From the NCBI RefSeq assembly GCF_900113695.1, contig NZ_FOQH01000012.1, forward strand, positions 62,001 to 126,000: DNA of 64,000 nucleotides, in the 5' to 3' direction. Origin of the DNA: Albimonas pacifica (lineage in GTDB: Bacteria > Pseudomonadota > Alphaproteobacteria > Rhodobacterales > Rhodobacteraceae). The notes under the pieces are model-generated. The model made no database searches and was not told the origin of the DNA. It was given only the letters and a program-made list of their open reading frames with translations. Shown here one piece after another: positions 34,441 through 42,335 of this stretch (the first letter of the stretch is position 1; every line of letters starts with the position of its first letter). A program made the position numbers and the translations under genes.

Positions 34441-34944
34441 ATGGGACTTCTGGAACTGACGCCGCTCGAGGCGGCCTGGGCCACGCTCCTGTGCACGGCG
34501 CCGCTGCTGGTGGCGGCCGCGGTCTGGGACCTGCGGCGGATGCGGATCCCCAACTGGCTGAACGGCGGGCTGGCGCTGGTCTTCCTGGCGCTGGGGCTGG
34601 CGACCCTGCCCCTGGAGGAGATCGCCTGGCGCTTCGCGGGCGGGCTGCTGGTGCTGGTGGTGGGCTTCGCCTTCTTCTCGTTCGGCCGCATGGGGGGCGG
34701 GGACGTGAAGATGCTGGCGGCCTGCGCGCTCTACGTGCCGCTGCATCATGCGGGCATGGTGCTGCAGCTGCTGGCGCTGGGCCTGGCGCTGGGCCTCGCC
34801 GCGATCCACCTCGCCCGCGCCGCCATCGGCGAGCGCGAGACCGACTGGCGCGCCCTGCGCAAGGGCGCGCGCTTTCCCATGGGCCTGTCCATCGCGGGGG
34901 CGATGCTGGCCTATTTCGCCTTCATCGCGGCGCTGAGCTTCTAG
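34441..34944 (+). CDS. cpaA: Prepilin peptidase TadV/CpaA (A24 family)
   Basis: 167-residue membrane aspartyl protease that processes the Flp prepilins. Catalytic Asp30 in AAVWDLRRMRIPNWLN and Asp88 in GRMGGGDVKMLAA (GGxDxK-type site) are both present. Five or six hydrophobic helices. It lacks the N-methylation domain, as usual for TadV. GAGGGGG precedes the ATG at 34441. Last gene of the Tad cluster here. Confidence 0.93.
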   Translation: MGLLELTPLEAAWATLLCTAPLLVAAAVWDLRRMRIPNWLNGGLALVFLALGLATLPLEEIAWRFAGGLLVLVVGFAFFSFGRMGGGDVKMLAACALYVPLHHAGMVLQLLALGLALGLAAIHLARAAIGERETDWRALRKGARFPMGLSIAGAMLAYFAFIAALSF

Positions 34945-35049
34945 GACGGAGCCGCGGCGCGACGCGCCCGCCCGGGGCCGCCGTCCGGCCCGCCGCGGCG
35001 GACCGGCCGGCGCGCCCGGGGCGGGCGTCCTGCGGCCGGCCCGCTCCGC

Positions 35050-38000
35050 TCAGGCCGCGTCCGGCGCCGCGTCCTCGGCCGCGGCGAGAAGCGAGGCGTT
35101 GCCCCCGGCCGCGGTGGTGTCCACGCACAGGTGCCGCTCGAGCGCCGCGTGGCCCGCGTCGGGGGCGCCCGTGACCAGCGGCAGGATCGGGCCCCGGCGC
35201 GCCGCCAGGGCCCGCGCCAGCGCGCGCCCGGTCTGCGCGTCGCCCCACCACAGGGCGCCGGAAAAGCCCTCCAGCGTGCTCAGCGCCTCGGCCTGCACGG
35301 GCTCGGGGACCTCGACCGCGACGCCGCCCAGCGCCCGGACCGCGCGGGCCTGGGCCTGCGCCGCCCCGGTCCCCGGCCCGAGGCAGAGGAGCGGCGCCCG
35401 CGCGAACCGCGCAAGCCGGTTCGATTCGCCCGTGGGGCCTGGGAGGGACTGCGCCTCCAGCACCTGCCCCACGCCGGTCGCCTTCGCCAGCCGCGCCGAA
35501 AGGGCGACGGCGTCGAGGGCTGCGCCCCCGGCAGGCTCGGCCGAGGCCTCGGCCGGCGCGGGGGGCAGGGCGCGGAACCGGGCGAGGTAACGCGGGCCGC
35601 CGGCCTTGGGCCCGGTCCCCGACAGCCCTTCGCCCCCGAAGGGCTGCGAGCCGACGATGGCGCCGATCTGGTTGCGGTTGACGTAGAGGTTGCCCGCGCG
35701 CACCCGCTCGGCCACGTGCTGCACCCGCCCGTCGATGCGGGTGTGCAGGCCGAAGGTCAGCCCGTAGCCGCGGGCGTTGATCGCCTCGATCACGGCGTCG
35801 AGCTCGTCGCCCTCGAAGGTCGCGACATGCAGGACGGGGCCGAAGACCTCCCGCTCGATATCCGCGATCCCGTCCACCCGGATCAGGGTGGGGGCGAGGA
35901 AATGCCCGCTCGCCGCAGCCTCGGTCGGCAGGCGGGTCTCGTGCAGCAGGCGGCCCTCGGCGCGGGCGGTCTCGACATGGGCGGCGATGCCCTCGCGCGC
36001 CTGCGCGTCGATCAGGGGGCCCACGTCGGTGGAGATCGGCCAGGGGTCGCCGATGGTCAGCTCGTCCATCGCGCCCTTGAGCATCGAGACCAGCCGCCCC
36101 TCCGCCTCCTTCTGCACGTAGAGGCAGCGCAGCGCCGAGCAGCGCTGGCCGGCGGAGCGGAAGGCGGAGTTCACGGCGTCGCGCACCGCCTGTTCGGTCA
36201 GCGCGGTGGTGTCGACGATCATCGCGTTCAGCCCGCCGGTCTCGGCGATCAGGGGGGCGCCGGGGGCGAGATGCTCGGCCATCGCCCGGCGGATCGCCTG
36301 GGCGGTCTCGGTGGCGCCGGTGAAGGCGACGCCGTCGACGCGGGGGGCCGAGGTCAGGGCCGCGCCCACGCTCTCGCCGTCGCCGGGCAGGAACTGCAGC
36401 GCCTCGGGGGGCACGCCGGCGCGGCGCATCAGCTGGACGGCGAGATGGGCGATCAGCGGGGTCTGCTCTGCGGGCTTCGCGAGGACCGCGTTGCCTGCCG
36501 CCAGGGCTGCCGAAACCTGGCCGGTGAAGATCGCCAGCGGGAAATTCCACGGGCTGATGCAGGCGAAGACGCCGCGCGGGGCGCCGGGCAGGGCCTCCTC
36601 GGCCCGGTCGGCGTAGTAACGCAGGAAGTCGACGGCCTCGCGGATCTCGCCAATGGCGTCGGGGAGGGTCTTGCCGGCCTCGCGCGCGAGGATGGCGAGG
36701 ATCGGCCCGCGGTCGGCCTCGTAGAGGTCGGCGGCGCGGCGCAGGACGGCGGCGCGCTCTTCTGCAGAGGCGTCCCAGGGGCGGGCGGCGGAGAGCGCGG
36801 CCTCGACGTCCTCGGGGGCCGCGTCGATCACCTCGCCGACCGCGGCGCCGGTGGCGGGCGAGATCACCGGGACGGCCGGGCGGCCCGTGGCGTCCCCCGC
36901 CAGCATCGGCGCCGCGACGGGCAGGGCGCCGGCGAGGGCCGCCGCCCGCTCCGCCTCGATCTCGACGAGGTCGGGGGCGTCGGTCAGGTCGGCGCCGGCG
37001 CTGTTGCGGCGCGGGTCGAAGATATGGGGGCCGGTGGGCAGGCGCGGGTTCGGGACGGGCTTCGCGGCGAGGGCCGCGAAGGGGCAGGCGGCGACGGCCT
37101 CGGGGGTGACCGACGCGTCCATGATCCGGTTGACGAAGGAGGAGTTGGCCCCGTTCTCCAGCAGCCGGCGCACCAGGTAGGCGAGCAGGTCGCGGTGGGC
37201 GCCGACGGGGGCGTAGATCCGGCAGCCGGTCTTCGCCTCGGCCTTCACGCGGTCATGCAGGGCCTCGCCCATGCCGTGCAGGCGCTGGAACTCGAAAGCG
37301 TCGCGAGGGAGGTCGCCGGCCATCTCCAGGACGGCGGCGAGCGTGTGGGCGTTATGGGTGGCGAACTGCGGGAAGATGCGGTCGGTCATCCCCAGCAGCC
37401 GCCGGGCGATGCCGAGGTAGCTGACGTCCGAGGCCGCCTTGCGGGTGAAGACCGGGAAATCGGGCAAGCCCTCGACCTGGGCGTGCTTGATCTCGCCGTC
37501 CCAGTAGGCGCCTTTCACCAGCCGGAGCGTGATGCGGCGGTCGAGGCGGGCGGCGAGCGCGTGCAGCCACTCCACCACCGGAAGCGCCCGGCGGCCGTAG
37601 GCCTGCACGACGACGCCGAACCCCTCCCAGCCGGCGAGGGCGGGGTCCGAGAGCACCGCCTCGATCACCTTCAGCGACAGGGCGAGGCGGTCCTGCTCCT
37701 CGGCGTCGATGGCGAGGCTGATGTTGGCCGCCGCCGCCTGGCGGACGAGGGACGAGAGGGCGGGGACCAGCTCGGCCATCACGCGGGCCTCCTGCGCCGC
37801 CTCGTAGCGGGGGTGCAGGGCGGAGAGTTTCACGGAAATGCCGGGGTTGCGGCGCACGTCGGCATGCGTCGCCCGCGCGCCGATGGCGGCGATGGCGTCG
37901 GCGTAGCTGCGGGCGTAGCGGGCGGCGTCGGCGGCGGTCATCGCCGCCTCGCCCAGCATGTCGTAGGAATAGGCGTAGCCCTTGGCCTCCATGCCGCGGC

Positions 38001-38559
38001 CGCGGTCCATGGCGGCGGAGATGGTCTCGCCCAGCACGAACTGGCGGCCGAGCTCGCGCATCGCAGCGGCGACGGCGGTGCGGATCACCGGCTCGCCCAG
38101 CCGCTTCACCGCGCCCCGCAGGCGCCCCGCGATGCCGGGCGAGCGGTCGTCGAGCACGCGGCCCGTCAGCAGCAGCGCCCAGGTGGAGGCGTTGACCAGG
38201 CTCGAGGCCGAGCGGCCGAGATGCTTGCCCCAGTCGGAGGGGGCGATCTTGTCCTCGATCAGCGCGTCGATGGTCTCGGCGTCGGGGACCCGCAGCAGCG
38301 CCTCGGCGAGGCACATCAGGGCGACGCCTTCCTCGGTCGACAGGCCGTATTCGGCGAGCATCGACTCGGTCAGGCCCGGGCGGTCGCCCTCGCGCACCGC
38401 GCGCACCCAGCCGGCGGCGCGGGCCACGGCGGCGGCGCGGGCCTGGAGGGAGAGGTCGGCGGCGGCCTCGAGCTCGGCCAGCAGGGGCGCCTCGGGGCGG
38501 CGCTTGGCGCCCTCGATCAGGCTCCAGGCGTCGGGGTGGGGGTCGAGGGGTCCGGTCAT
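35050..38559 (-). CDS. putA: Bifunctional proline dehydrogenase / L-glutamate gamma-semialdehyde dehydrogenase
   Basis: 1169 residues; converts proline to glutamate. PRODH domain in the N-terminal 450: LVKGAYWDGEIKHAQVEGLP, PVFTRKAASDVSYLGIA, FATHNAHTLAAVLEM, FEFQRLHGMGEALHD, YAPVGAHRDLLAYLVRRLLE. The ALDH domain follows: ISPWNFPLAIFTGQVSAALA, VAFTGATETAQAIRRAM, Glu in IAETGGLNAMIVD, catalytic Cys807 in SAGQRCSALRCLYVQK. A C-terminal extension of about 150 residues probably helps close the channel. No N-terminal ribbon-helix-helix, so it does not regulate itself. GGAGG precedes the ATG. Divergent from putR. Confidence 0.97.
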   Translation of the reverse strand: MTGPLDPHPDAWSLIEGAKRRPEAPLLAELEAAADLSLQARAAAVARAAGWVRAVREGDRPGLTESMLAEYGLSTEEGVALMCLAEALLRVPDAETIDALIEDKIAPSDWGKHLGRSASSLVNASTWALLLTGRVLDDRSPGIAGRLRGAVKRLGEPVIRTAVAAAMRELGRQFVLGETISAAMDRGRGMEAKGYAYSYDMLGEAAMTAADAARYARSYADAIAAIGARATHADVRRNPGISVKLSALHPRYEAAQEARVMAELVPALSSLVRQAAAANISLAIDAEEQDRLALSLKVIEAVLSDPALAGWEGFGVVVQAYGRRALPVVEWLHALAARLDRRITLRLVKGAYWDGEIKHAQVEGLPDFPVFTRKAASDVSYLGIARRLLGMTDRIFPQFATHNAHTLAAVLEMAGDLPRDAFEFQRLHGMGEALHDRVKAEAKTGCRIYAPVGAHRDLLAYLVRRLLENGANSSFVNRIMDASVTPEAVAACPFAALAAKPVPNPRLPTGPHIFDPRRNSAGADLTDAPDLVEIEAERAAALAGALPVAAPMLAGDATGRPAVPVISPATGAAVGEVIDAAPEDVEAALSAARPWDASAEERAAVLRRAADLYEADRGPILAILAREAGKTLPDAIGEIREAVDFLRYYADRAEEALPGAPRGVFACISPWNFPLAIFTGQVSAALAAGNAVLAKPAEQTPLIAHLAVQLMRRAGVPPEALQFLPGDGESVGAALTSAPRVDGVAFTGATETAQAIRRAMAEHLAPGAPLIAETGGLNAMIVDTTALTEQAVRDAVNSAFRSAGQRCSALRCLYVQKEAEGRLVSMLKGAMDELTIGDPWPISTDVGPLIDAQAREGIAAHVETARAEGRLLHETRLPTEAAASGHFLAPTLIRVDGIADIEREVFGPVLHVATFEGDELDAVIEAINARGYGLTFGLHTRIDGRVQHVAERVRAGNLYVNRNQIGAIVGSQPFGGEGLSGTGPKAGGPRYLARFRALPPAPAEASAEPAGGAALDAVALSARLAKATGVGQVLEAQSLPGPTGESNRLARFARAPLLCLGPGTGAAQAQARAVRALGGVAVEVPEPVQAEALSTLEGFSGALWWGDAQTGRALARALAARRGPILPLVTGAPDAGHAALERHLCVDTTAAGGNASLLAAAEDAAPDAA

Positions 38560-38656
38560 GTCGCTTCCGCCTCCGTGGGGTTCGGCCTAGTGTATCGTCG
38601 TCGCTCCAGCCGTTTCGGCTTCATTTCCGCATTGCATGGTCGATCGGACTGAAATC

Positions 38657-39145
38657 ATGCCCTCTGACGATCCGTATGAACTTCCGACCCTCGACCGCTT
38701 CGACCGCGCGATTCTGCGCGAGCTCTCGGCGCAGGGGCGGCTGTCGATGACCGAGCTCGCCGCGCGGGTCGGCCTGTCGAAAACCCCGGTCGCGGCGCGG
38801 GTGCGCCGGCTTGAGGAGGCGGGGGTGATCGCGGGCTACCGCGCCGTCCTCTCGCCGATCCGCCTCGGCCTCGCGCATGTCGCCTTCGTCGAGGTGCGCC
38901 TGGCCGACACCCGCGAGGCGGCGCTGCGCGCCTTCAACACCGCCGTCCGGGCGATCCCCGAGGTGGAAGAGTGCCACATGATCGCGGGCGGGTTCGACTA
39001 TCTCCTCAAGGTGCGCACGCGCGACATCGCGGGCTATCGCGCGGTGCTGGCCGAAAGCATCTCGGCGCTGCCGCACGTGGCCTCCTCCTCGACATATGTC
39101 GCGATGGAGGCGGTCAAGGACGACGCCCCGGCCGAAGGGATCTGA
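38657..39145 (+). CDS. putR: Lrp/AsnC family regulator PutR
   Basis: 162 residues from the ATG at 38657 (an ATG at 38636 would add seven). HTH: RLSMTELAARVGLSKTPVAA. RAM domain: LRAFNTAVRAIPEVEECHMI, then AGGFDYLLKVRTRD. In alphaproteobacteria the Lrp-type PutR next to putA activates it in response to proline; the divergent layout here fits. The 97-bp spacer contains AGCCG-TTT-CGGCT (38608-38620) and no other clear operator. Confidence 0.92.
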   Translation: MPSDDPYELPTLDRFDRAILRELSAQGRLSMTELAARVGLSKTPVAARVRRLEEAGVIAGYRAVLSPIRLGLAHVAFVEVRLADTREAALRAFNTAVRAIPEVEECHMIAGGFDYLLKVRTRDIAGYRAVLAESISALPHVASSSTYVAMEAVKDDAPAEGI

Positions 39146-39223
39146 GGGGCGGGCGGGCGGCCCTCGGACCCCTGCCGCGTGGCCGTCTTGACGGGTCCCG
39201 CGGCCCGGCGCAGGGTCCGGCGC

Positions 39224-40345
39224 ATGAACCAGTCCACGCCTTCGGCGATCGTGGTGGGGGCGGGGGTCGTGGGCCTCTGCACCGCCTGGTCGCTCGCCCG
39301 TCGCGGGGCCGCCGTCACGGTGGTCGAGCGCGGGTCCGTCCCCGATCCCCGCGCCGCCTCCTGCGATCATCACCGCATGATCCGGCTCAGCTACGCCGAT
39401 CCCGGCTACTGCGCCCGGATGACCGAGGCCTATGCCGCCTGGGAGGCGCTGTGGGCGGACCTGCCCGGGCCCCTGACCCGCTACTACCACGAGCGCGGCG
39501 TGCTGACCCTGAGCCGCGAGCCCGGCGACTGGGGCGACCGCGCCCGCGCCGCGATGGAGGCCGCGGGCCAGCCCTACGAGCGGCTGGAGCCGGGCGAGCT
39601 GGCCGCGCGCTTCCCCCATCTCGAACCCTCGAACGAGGGCTACGGCTTCGTGTCGCGCGGCGGCTGCCTGATGGCGAACCACATCCTCACGGACCTCGCC
39701 GAGCGGCTGCGGGGGCAGGGGGCCGCGATCCTCGAGCAGTCGCCCGTGACCGCCATCGACGCGGAGGCGGGCGAGGTCGCGCTCGCCGACGGGCGGCGGC
39801 TGACGGCGGACGTGGTGGTGCTGGCCGGCGGCGTGGGCGCCCAGGCGCTGGCGCCGGACCTGCTGCCCGAGCTCTGGGCGCGGCGCACGGTGATCCTCTA
39901 CGCCGACCCGCCCGCGGACCTGGCCGAGGCCTGGGCCTCCGCCCCCTGCTGGACGGACCTCGGCGGGGAGGAGGACCTGTGGGGCCTGCCGCCGGTGGAC
40001 GGGCTGCCCCTGAAGCTCGGCTGCGCGATCATGGGGCGCGACCGGCCGGACCCCGAGGACCGCACGATGCGCCCCGAGGAGATCGAGCGGATGCTCGACG
40101 TCTACCGCGGCCGGTTCCGCGGCATCGACCGCTTCCAGGTGCGCTGGGGCCAGGCCAACCACTTCACCTGCGCCCCCGGCGACCGCTTCGTGCTGAAGCG
40201 GCGGGAGCGGCTGTGGGTGGTCTCGGCCGACTCCGGCCACGGCTTCAAGTTCGGGGCGCTGAGCGGCGAGGACGTGGCCGCCGCGGCGTTGGGCGAGGCG
40301 CCCGAGGCCGAGGTCGCCCGCCGCATGGCCGCCCTGCCGGCCTGA
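39224..40345 (+). CDS. FAD-dependent amine/amino acid oxidase (DAO / sarcosine oxidase-like)
   Basis: 373 residues. N-terminal FAD-binding GxGxxG in AIVVGAGVVGLCTAWSLARR, DAO family body (HHRMIRLSYADPGYCARMTE, with EPGELAARFPHLEPSNEGYG) and the C-terminal SADSGHGFKFGALSGEDVAA. This is the pattern of N-methyltryptophan / monomeric sarcosine oxidases, which oxidise N-methyl amino acids. No Cys for covalent FAD linkage is obvious in the C-terminal loop (DSGHGFKFG); so flavin may be non-covalent. It follows putR by 78 bases on the same strand. Substrate unknown. Confidence 0.87.
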   Translation: MNQSTPSAIVVGAGVVGLCTAWSLARRGAAVTVVERGSVPDPRAASCDHHRMIRLSYADPGYCARMTEAYAAWEALWADLPGPLTRYYHERGVLTLSREPGDWGDRARAAMEAAGQPYERLEPGELAARFPHLEPSNEGYGFVSRGGCLMANHILTDLAERLRGQGAAILEQSPVTAIDAEAGEVALADGRRLTADVVVLAGGVGAQALAPDLLPELWARRTVILYADPPADLAEAWASAPCWTDLGGEEDLWGLPPVDGLPLKLGCAIMGRDRPDPEDRTMRPEEIERMLDVYRGRFRGIDRFQVRWGQANHFTCAPGDRFVLKRRERLWVVSADSGHGFKFGALSGEDVAAAALGEAPEAEVARRMAALPA

Positions 40346-40370
40346 TCCCGCGCCCGCGCGCCCGGGTCCG

Positions 40371-40437
40371 CCCGCGCGCCGCCCCCCGGCCCGCCTCCCG
40401 CCCGCCCACCCCGGCGCGCCGGGGGGCGGCGCGCGGG
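40371..40437 (+). terminator. Very stable hairpin with perfect 19-bp arms
   Basis: CCCGCGCGCCGCCCCCCGG (40371-40389) is exactly complementary to 40419-40437, with a 29-base loop. It follows the FAD oxidase gene by 25 bases. No T run. Confidence 0.55.
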
Positions 40438-40507
40438 CTTGCGTCGGTCGATCGTTGACTCCGTCCACGACTCCCATGATCTTGTCACGGAAATGGGGAG
40501 GGACGTC

Positions 40508-41470
40508 ATGACCGACGCGATCGCCGGGACCTGTGCGCCGGACCGCCGCCGCGACCGCGACGCGGTGCGCCGCTTCAACCGCTTCGCCACCGCCTATGCC
40601 GGCGCGCTGAACGAGCGGCTGAACGGCTCCGAGTTCTCGCTGGCCGAGGCGCGGGTGCTGTGGGAGCTGCGCCATGCCCAGGCCGCCCCCACCGCCGCCG
40701 CGCTGGCCCGGGCGCTGGGGCTGGACCCGGCCTATCTCTCGCGCCTGCTCGCCCGGCTGACCCGGCGCGGGCTGGTCGAGACCGCGCCGGGCGCGGACCG
40801 GCGCACCCGCTCGCTGGCGCTCTCGCCCGCGGGGCTGGCGGTCTCGGCGGATCTGGAGGCGGGCTCGGACCGGCTGGCGGACGCCACCCTCGACCGGCTC
40901 TCGCCCGAGGACCGCGGCCGGCTGCGCCGGGCGCTGGCGGAGGCGGAGGCGCTGCTCTCCGCCGCCCCTGCGCCCTCGCCCGAGCCGGTGGTGCTGCGCG
41001 GCCTGCGCCCGGGCGACATGGGCTGGATCGTGCACCGCCACGGCGCCCTCTACGCCGCCGAATACGGCTGGACCGAGGGCTTCGAGGCCGCCGTCGCCCG
41101 CATCGGCGCCGAGTATCTCGAGACCGCCGCCCCCGACACCCACCGCGCCTGGATCGCGGAGCGGGAGGGCGCGATCCTCGGCTCGGTCTTCCTGGTCCCG
41201 GGGGGGGCGGGGGCGGGGAAGCTTCGGATGCTCTACCTCGAGCCCGCCGCGCGGGGGATGCGCCTGGGCCGCACCCTGGTGCGCGAGGTGATCCGCGAGG
41301 CGCGGGCGCGGGGGCTCGTGCGCCTCGACCTGTGGACCCACGCCTGTCTGAGCGCCGCGCGGGGGATCTACGCCTCGGAAGGGTTCCGGCTCGTCGCCTC
41401 GCAGCCCGGCCCCGGCTTCGGCGCGGGGCCGACGGAGGAGGAGACCTGGTCGCTGGACCTGACCGCCTGA
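40508..41470 (+). CDS. MarR-type HTH / GNAT acetyltransferase fusion
   Basis: 320 residues. N-terminal MarR domain: RFNRFATAYAGALNERLNGS, then RVLWELRHAQAAPTAAALAR and YLSRLLARLTRRGLVETAPG. C-terminal GNAT domain from about 170: PVVLRGLRPGDMGWIVHRHG, the acetyl-CoA loop LEPAARGMRLGRTLVREVIR and ARGLVRLDLWTHACLSAARG. This fusion is known and widespread. GGGAGGG precedes the ATG at 40508; an in-frame ATG at 40493 is less well placed. Target genes and acetyl acceptor unknown. Confidence 0.9.
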   Translation: MTDAIAGTCAPDRRRDRDAVRRFNRFATAYAGALNERLNGSEFSLAEARVLWELRHAQAAPTAAALARALGLDPAYLSRLLARLTRRGLVETAPGADRRTRSLALSPAGLAVSADLEAGSDRLADATLDRLSPEDRGRLRRALAEAEALLSAAPAPSPEPVVLRGLRPGDMGWIVHRHGALYAAEYGWTEGFEAAVARIGAEYLETAAPDTHRAWIAEREGAILGSVFLVPGGAGAGKLRMLYLEPAARGMRLGRTLVREVIREARARGLVRLDLWTHACLSAARGIYASEGFRLVASQPGPGFGAGPTEEETWSLDLTA

Positions 41471-41553
41471 GCCGGGCGGAGCGTCCGCCCGACACTGGCG
41501 GCCCCCGCCGAAACATGGCATCCCGCATGGCGACCCTGATCCGGAGGACGCCC

Positions 41554-41829
41554 ATGCCCCACATCGTGATCTGCCGCGACAAGCCCGGCGCGCTGGAGCT
41601 TCGGCTCGCCACGCGCGAGGCGCATCTCGCCTACATCGCCGACACCGGCGCCGCTGCCTTCGGCGGCCCGATGCTGGGCGAGGACGGCAAGCCCTGCGGC
41701 TCGGTCCTGATGCTGACCACCGACGACCGCGCCGAGGCCGAGGCCTGGGCCGCCGCCGATCCCTACGCGCAGGCGGGCCTGTTCGAGACGGTCGAGATCA
41801 AGGGCTTCGTGCACGTGGTGGGCAAGTGA
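41554..41829 (+). CDS. YciI family protein
   Basis: 91 residues starting MPHIVICRDKPGALELRLAT. Family marks are the His/Asp of REAHLAYIADTGAAAFGGPM and a following SVLMLTTDDRAEAEAWAAAD, then DPYAQAGLFETVEIKGF. YciI-like proteins form ferredoxin-like dimers; function is largely unknown. Its stop overlaps the ATG of the EVE gene (TGATG), so the two are coupled. Confidence 0.9.
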   Translation: MPHIVICRDKPGALELRLATREAHLAYIADTGAAAFGGPMLGEDGKPCGSVLMLTTDDRAEAEAWAAADPYAQAGLFETVEIKGFVHVVGK

Positions 41830-42257
41830 TGCGCTACTGGCTGTTCAAGTCCGAGCCCAACACCTGGGGATGGGACGACCAGGTGGCGAAGGGCGATGCG
41901 GGCGAGCCCTGGGACGGCGTGCGCAACTACCAGGCCCGCAACAACATGCGCGAGATGTCGGTGGGGGACCTCGGCTTCTTCTACCACTCGGTGAACGAGA
42001 AGCGGGTGATGGGCGTCGTGGAGGTCATCGCCCCCGCCGCCCCCGATCCCAAGACCGACGATCCCCGCTGGGAATGCGTGACCATCAAGGCGGTGGCCCC
42101 GTTCCCCCGCCCGGTGACGCTCGCCGAATGCAAGGACGAGCCGCGGCTCGCCGAGATGTTCCTGGTCAAGAACACCCGCCTCTCCGTCCAGCCGGTGACG
42201 GCGGAGGAGTGGAAGGTGGTCTGCGCGATGGGCGGCTACGAGGGCCCGGGCGCCTGA
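41829..42257 (+). CDS. EVE domain-containing protein
   Basis: 142 residues: MRYWLFKSEPNTWGWDDQVA, then WDGVRNYQARNNMREMSVGD, GFFYHSVNEKRVMGVVEV. This is the full EVE fold (PUA/YTH-like), thought to bind modified bases in nucleic acid. Aromatic residues of the cage (W, Y, F) are present. It pairs with YciI in many alphaproteobacteria. Followed by a bidirectional terminator shared with parC. Confidence 0.94.
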   Translation: MRYWLFKSEPNTWGWDDQVAKGDAGEPWDGVRNYQARNNMREMSVGDLGFFYHSVNEKRVMGVVEVIAPAAPDPKTDDPRWECVTIKAVAPFPRPVTLAECKDEPRLAEMFLVKNTRLSVQPVTAEEWKVVCAMGGYEGPGA

Positions 42258-42281
42258 CGCCTCGCCCTGCCGGCCGAAGAC

Positions 42282-42310
42282 GAACGCCCGGACCGTCGGT
42301 CCGGGCGTTC
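42282..42310. terminator. Bidirectional terminator between EVE gene and parC
   Basis: Perfect 13-bp stem GAACGCCCGGACC / GGTCCGGGCGTTC with a 3-base loop, between two converging genes. Confidence 0.75.
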
Positions 42311-42335
42311 TGCATTTCGGCGGGGCCTGCCGGCT

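Noticed and set aside
35131-38652. A 1173-codon open frame opposite putA
   Set aside because: It mirrors putA, is Gly/Ala/Arg/His-rich with no recognisable domain, and arises from the high GC content, which removes stops from antisense frames.
38621-41521. A 966-codon minus-strand frame over putR, the FAD oxidase and the MarR-GNAT gene
   Set aside because: Three well-supported plus-strand genes occupy the same DNA.
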